In this document: positions 61,206 through 64,000 of the stretch, in pieces | Layout: the number at the start of each line of letters is the position of its first letter | Position numbering within the stretch: the stretch's first letter is position 1 | Assembly (NCBI RefSeq): GCF_947497275.1 | Contig: NZ_CANMFS010000008.1 | Coordinates: 62,001-126,000 of the forward strand | Origin: an uncultured Sulfitobacter sp. | Lineage (GTDB): Bacteria > Pseudomonadota > Alphaproteobacteria > Rhodobacterales > Rhodobacteraceae | Direction: 5' to 3' | DNA: 64,000 nucleotides | Position numbers and translations under genes: made by a program | The notes under the pieces: model-generated | Database searches by the model: none | Seen by the model: only the letters and a program-made list of their open reading frames with translations | What the model was told of the DNA's origin: nothing

Positions 61206-62252
61206 ATGATTCCGCATTCCCTCTCGTCCCTGTCGTCCATTGCCGCAATCGGCGCGGACATGATCATCGACGTGCGCGCACCTTCGGAATTCGAGCACGA
61301 TCATGTGCCAGGGGCGGTCAACCTGCCTGTCCTGTCAGACCGTGAACGGGACGAAGTCGGCACGGTCTATACCCAGCAAAGTCCTTTTCTGGCGCGCAAG
61401 ATCGGGGCCGCGCTGGTTGCAGCCAACGCCGCGCGCCATCTGCAGGGACCGTTGGCGCAGATGCCCGGAGATTGGCAACCGCTGCTGTATTGCTGGCGCG
61501 GGGGCCAACGGTCGGGTGCATTCGCCACGATTCTCGATCAGATCGGATGGCGCGTACACCTCATCGAGGGGGGCTATCGCAGCTATCGCCGACAGGTCAG
61601 CGCGCTGCTGTACGATACGCCGCTTCCGCACCGGGTTCGGCTGGTGGACGGGGGCACGGGCACGGGGAAAACTGCGCTGCTCCACCACTTGCGGGACGCG
61701 GGCGCGCAGACTCTCGATCTCGAGGGGCTGGCGCAGCACCGCGGTTCGCTCTTTGGTGGTCTGGATGCGCCGCAGCCCTCGCAGAAACTGTTTGAATCCC
61801 GGCTGGCCGCGGCCCTTGACGCGCTCGACGCCACCAAAGTGACCTGGGTCGAAGGCGAAAGCAGCAAGATCGGTGCGCGGATGATCCCGCCGTCGTTATG
61901 GGCGCTTATGCGGGCGGCACCGCGCATCGAACTGGCAGCACCGCTGCCCGCGCGTGCCGCGTTCCTCGCCACCGCCTATGCCGATCTCACCGAAAACCGC
62001 GAGACGCTGGGACAGCGGATCGATCAGCTGCGCCCCTATCACGCCGCCGAGCGGATTGCCCGCTGGCATGGGCTGGCCTCGGCGGGCGATTGGCAGATGC
62101 TGGCGCAGGAGTTGATGGCCGAGCACTATGATCCGCGCTATGCCAAACCGCAGGCGCGGGTAGAACAGTGCTCTGACCCTGTCGCGCTCGATGCTCTGGA
62201 TACGCAGACGTTGGCACGAACGGCAACGGACCTGATCGCGCGGTTCAACTGA
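61206..62252 (+). CDS. mnmH: tRNA 2-selenouridine synthase (MnmH/SelU)
   Basis: A 348-residue protein that replaces sulfur by selenium in the wobble 2-thiouridine of certain tRNAs. The N-terminal rhodanese domain (DMIIDVRAPSEFEHDHVPGA) has catalytic Cys96 in LLYCWRGGQRSG. A P-loop domain follows, with LVDGGTGTGKTALLHHLRDA, then EGESSKIGARMIPPSLW. The length and both active sites are intact. GGAGG precedes the ATG. It is convergent with selD, overlapping it by 8 bases, and that gene supplies its selenophosphate. Confidence 0.93.
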   Translation: MIPHSLSSLSSIAAIGADMIIDVRAPSEFEHDHVPGAVNLPVLSDRERDEVGTVYTQQSPFLARKIGAALVAANAARHLQGPLAQMPGDWQPLLYCWRGGQRSGAFATILDQIGWRVHLIEGGYRSYRRQVSALLYDTPLPHRVRLVDGGTGTGKTALLHHLRDAGAQTLDLEGLAQHRGSLFGGLDAPQPSQKLFESRLAAALDALDATKVTWVEGESSKIGARMIPPSLWALMRAAPRIELAAPLPARAAFLATAYADLTENRETLGQRIDQLRPYHAAERIARWHGLASAGDWQMLAQELMAEHYDPRYAKPQARVEQCSDPVALDALDTQTLARTATDLIARFN

Positions 62253-64000
62253 CGCGGATCGGACCGGTCCCCGCGTCGAGCTGCCCGATGATCCAGCCGG
62301 TGCAGCCCTGCGCGCGCAGCGCCTCGATTGCCGTTTCAGCGGCATCCGGGGGCAGGGCTGCCAGCAATCCACCCGCTGTCTGGGGATCGTGCAGGAGCGG
62401 ATCCGCAATGCCCGTCGTCGGGGCATCCGCAACATTTGCGGCCAGCAAAGACGACGCGACGCCCCTATCGGACAGCGCGCGCGCCCCGGGATAAAAAGGT
62501 ACGCGGTCGCGCCAGATCTCTGCCTGCAGCGTCGATGCAGTGCACATAGCCTGAATATGTCCGGCAAGGCCGAAACCGGTCGTGTCGGTCATCGCATGCG
62601 CGTTCTCGAGCACCCGCGCCGCGACGTCTTGCGGTTGTTGCATGATCGAGAGCGTATCCGCGACGACACGTGCAGGTGCCGTGCCCGCCATATGCGCGGC
62701 CAATACCACGCCGGAACCAATGGGCCGTGTCAGCACCAGAACGTCCCCCGCGCGGGCACCCGAGACGGTAATCGGCATTTCCGCGCGCGTACCGGTCACG
62801 GTAAAGCCGATGGTCAGTTCCGCGCCCATCGTCGTATGACCGCCCACCACCGAAGCACCGGCCTGTTGAAACACCGAACGTGCGGTATCGTTTATCTCCC
62901 GCAAGGTGCGTTCCTGAAGGGCGGGGGACATTCGTGGCAACACGATGCTCGACAGTGCCGCCTGCGGGGTGGCGCCCATCGCCCAGATGTCGCCCAATGC
63001 ATGGACTGCGGCGATCCGCGCCATCTGTACGGGATCTTCGATAAAAGCGCGCAGGTGATCGGTGCTCAGTACCTGAAACCCGCCGCCCGGAAAACGCAGG
63101 ATCGCGGCGTCGTCACCCGGACCGCTCACGATATCGGGGTTCAGCGTGCCTTCAGGGTGAACAAGTCCGCTTTTCAAAACGCCGCCGCCCACCTTTGCGC
63201 CGCAGCCACCGCACAGCGGTACCGTCTGGTTCCCGTCGCGTACGCCCTCCACAACCACATCCGGCAGCGCCGGTGGGCGCATCACCGGCAGGGTGTCGAG
63301 CTTGTCCATGAAGGTGCGGTCAATCCGATCCTTCCAGCGCCACAGCAGCGGCCCTGCCGGTGCAAAGCCCCATTTCTCTGCAAGGGCGGATTTTCCGCCG
63401 AGCGAAATTAGCTTGAGATAGGATTTCTGTGGCCGGAACGGCTTTAGCTTTGTGCTGGTCAGGACCGCGCGCAGGTTGTGATGCAGCACAGGTGCCGCGC
63501 GCACAGCGAACACGCCGGCCTTGGGGCGCGGCGCGAACGGCATATGCGCGCAGTCGCCTACGGCAAACAGGTGTGCGTCGCCGCTAACGCGTAAATCGGG
63601 GTCGATCACAATGAAACCGTCGTGTTGCGGCAGGTCCGTCCGCGCGATCCACCCGTGCGGAAAGGCTCCCGCCGCACCGACGCAAAGATCGGCCTTCACG
63701 GCGGGGTGATCGGCGAGGATGACTTCACCCTGCGCGATGCGCGTGACCTTTGCGTTGGCTTCGAACCGGACGCCGAGATCGCGCATCGCGGCGTGCAGCC
63801 TAGCACGCGCCCGCGCGCCGACGCCCGAGATGTCCGCGCCTGCCTCGATGACGGTCACTTGCGGGGCGGCACCGCGTTCGCGCAGCGCAAAGGCCATCGC
63901 CATCGCCAGTTCACAGCCCGCGACGCCGCCGCCGATCACCGCAATTGTCGGCGTTTGATGCGGTTGGGCGCGATCCAGAAAATCGCGCCACGCCCGCGCA
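62245..64000 (-). CDS. selD: Selenide, water dikinase SelD fused to an N-terminal pyridine-nucleotide oxidoreductase domain (5' end outside window)
   Basis: The open frame runs off the right edge, so the first residues are missing. The visible N-terminal part is an FAD/NAD-binding oxidoreductase domain (VIGGGVAGCELAMAMAFALRERG, RVSGDAHLFAVGDCAHMPFAP), like type II NADH dehydrogenases. From about 63230 the SelD domain begins: PLCGGCGAKVGGG has the catalytic Cys and Lys positions of the family (Cys rather than selenocysteine). GPGDDAAILRFPGGGFQVLS, THALG-like metal residues in AVHALGDIWAMG, and VVGGHTTMGAELTIGFTVTG follow. It makes selenophosphate from selenide and ATP. Confidence 0.92.
   Translation of the reverse strand, partial: ARAWRDFLDRAQPHQTPTIAVIGGGVAGCELAMAMAFALRERGAAPQVTVIEAGADISGVGARARARLHAAMRDLGVRFEANAKVTRIAQGEVILADHPAVKADLCVGAAGAFPHGWIARTDLPQHDGFIVIDPDLRVSGDAHLFAVGDCAHMPFAPRPKAGVFAVRAAPVLHHNLRAVLTSTKLKPFRPQKSYLKLISLGGKSALAEKWGFAPAGPLLWRWKDRIDRTFMDKLDTLPVMRPPALPDVVVEGVRDGNQTVPLCGGCGAKVGGGVLKSGLVHPEGTLNPDIVSGPGDDAAILRFPGGGFQVLSTDHLRAFIEDPVQMARIAAVHALGDIWAMGATPQAALSSIVLPRMSPALQERTLREINDTARSVFQQAGASVVGGHTTMGAELTIGFTVTGTRAEMPITVSGARAGDVLVLTRPIGSGVVLAAHMAGTAPARVVADTLSIMQQPQDVAARVLENAHAMTDTTGFGLAGHIQAMCTASTLQAEIWRDRVPFYPGARALSDRGVASSLLAANVADAPTTGIADPLLHDPQTAGGLLAALPPDAAETAIEALRAQGCTGWIIGQLDAGTGPIRVS

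Overview
The window is dense, GC-rich alphaproteobacterial DNA. The repertoire points to the Rhodobacterales / Roseobacter group: a Tad pilus locus, three families of solute-binding transporters (SBP_5, TRAP and TRAP-TAXI), an Anbu proteasome operon, a Hint-domain protein and a short Hpt/receiver cluster. I cannot name a genus from the sequence alone. No rRNA, tRNA, IS element or CRISPR array was seen.

Layout. 1-1766: the end of an aminotransferase gene, then a DUF1007 / NicO metal-transport pair. 1779-11088: a tad locus. On the minus strand it reads flp, tadG-like, two tadE-like genes, tadZ, tadA, tadB, tadC. Divergently on the plus strand are a LuxR regulator and a prepilin peptidase joined by a 4-base overlap. 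No secretin or CpaB gene is present. tadZ carries ten copies of a hexanucleotide. 11308-19451: a signalling block with a CHASE/PAS hybrid kinase, a lone receiver, an Hpt protein coupled to a receiver with a degenerate GGDEF-like domain, a LysR regulator and a membrane kinase. 19653-29582: a VOC protein divergent from a tightly packed run holding an SBP_5 ABC importer (both ATPases fused), a DAO-type oxidase, an L-2-amino-thiazoline-4-carboxylate hydrolase-family protein, an M20 amidohydrolase and a HAD phosphatase. This looks like one uptake and catabolism unit. 29579-31100: an IsdG-like protein and a ferric-iron binding protein with an AT-rich inverted repeat upstream. 31353-36720: a MaoC-type hydratase, a nonsense-mutated Stealth-type gene, a polar amino-acid ABC system and a MATE exporter.

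36771-40828 holds a DctPQM TRAP system with a divergent TetR gene. 40837-44534 holds a small membrane protein, a Hint-domain protein and an acyl-CoA synthetase. 44753-47574 is an operon whose first two genes, a sensor kinase and a TRAP large permease, are internally deleted pseudogenes, while the last two, pxpB and pxpC, are intact. After a crotonase, 48957-53769 is the Anbu operon (transglutaminase, circularly permuted ATP-grasp, alpha-E, transglutaminase, Anbu peptidase). 53780-60841 (minus) is a DUF1045 gene and an operon of TAXI binding protein, fused TRAP permease, acyl-CoA ligase and ThDP enzyme. 61206-64000 holds convergent selenium genes: mnmH/selU and a selD fused to an oxidoreductase domain that runs off the edge.

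Three solute-binding genes are each followed by a hairpin ahead of their permease genes, a plausible way to make more binding protein than membrane protein. The points most worth checking are the thiazoline-hydrolase catabolic unit, the decayed kinase/TRAP pair in front of pxpBC, the secretin-less tad locus with its tadZ microsatellite, and the degenerate GGDEF-like receiver paired with Hpt.
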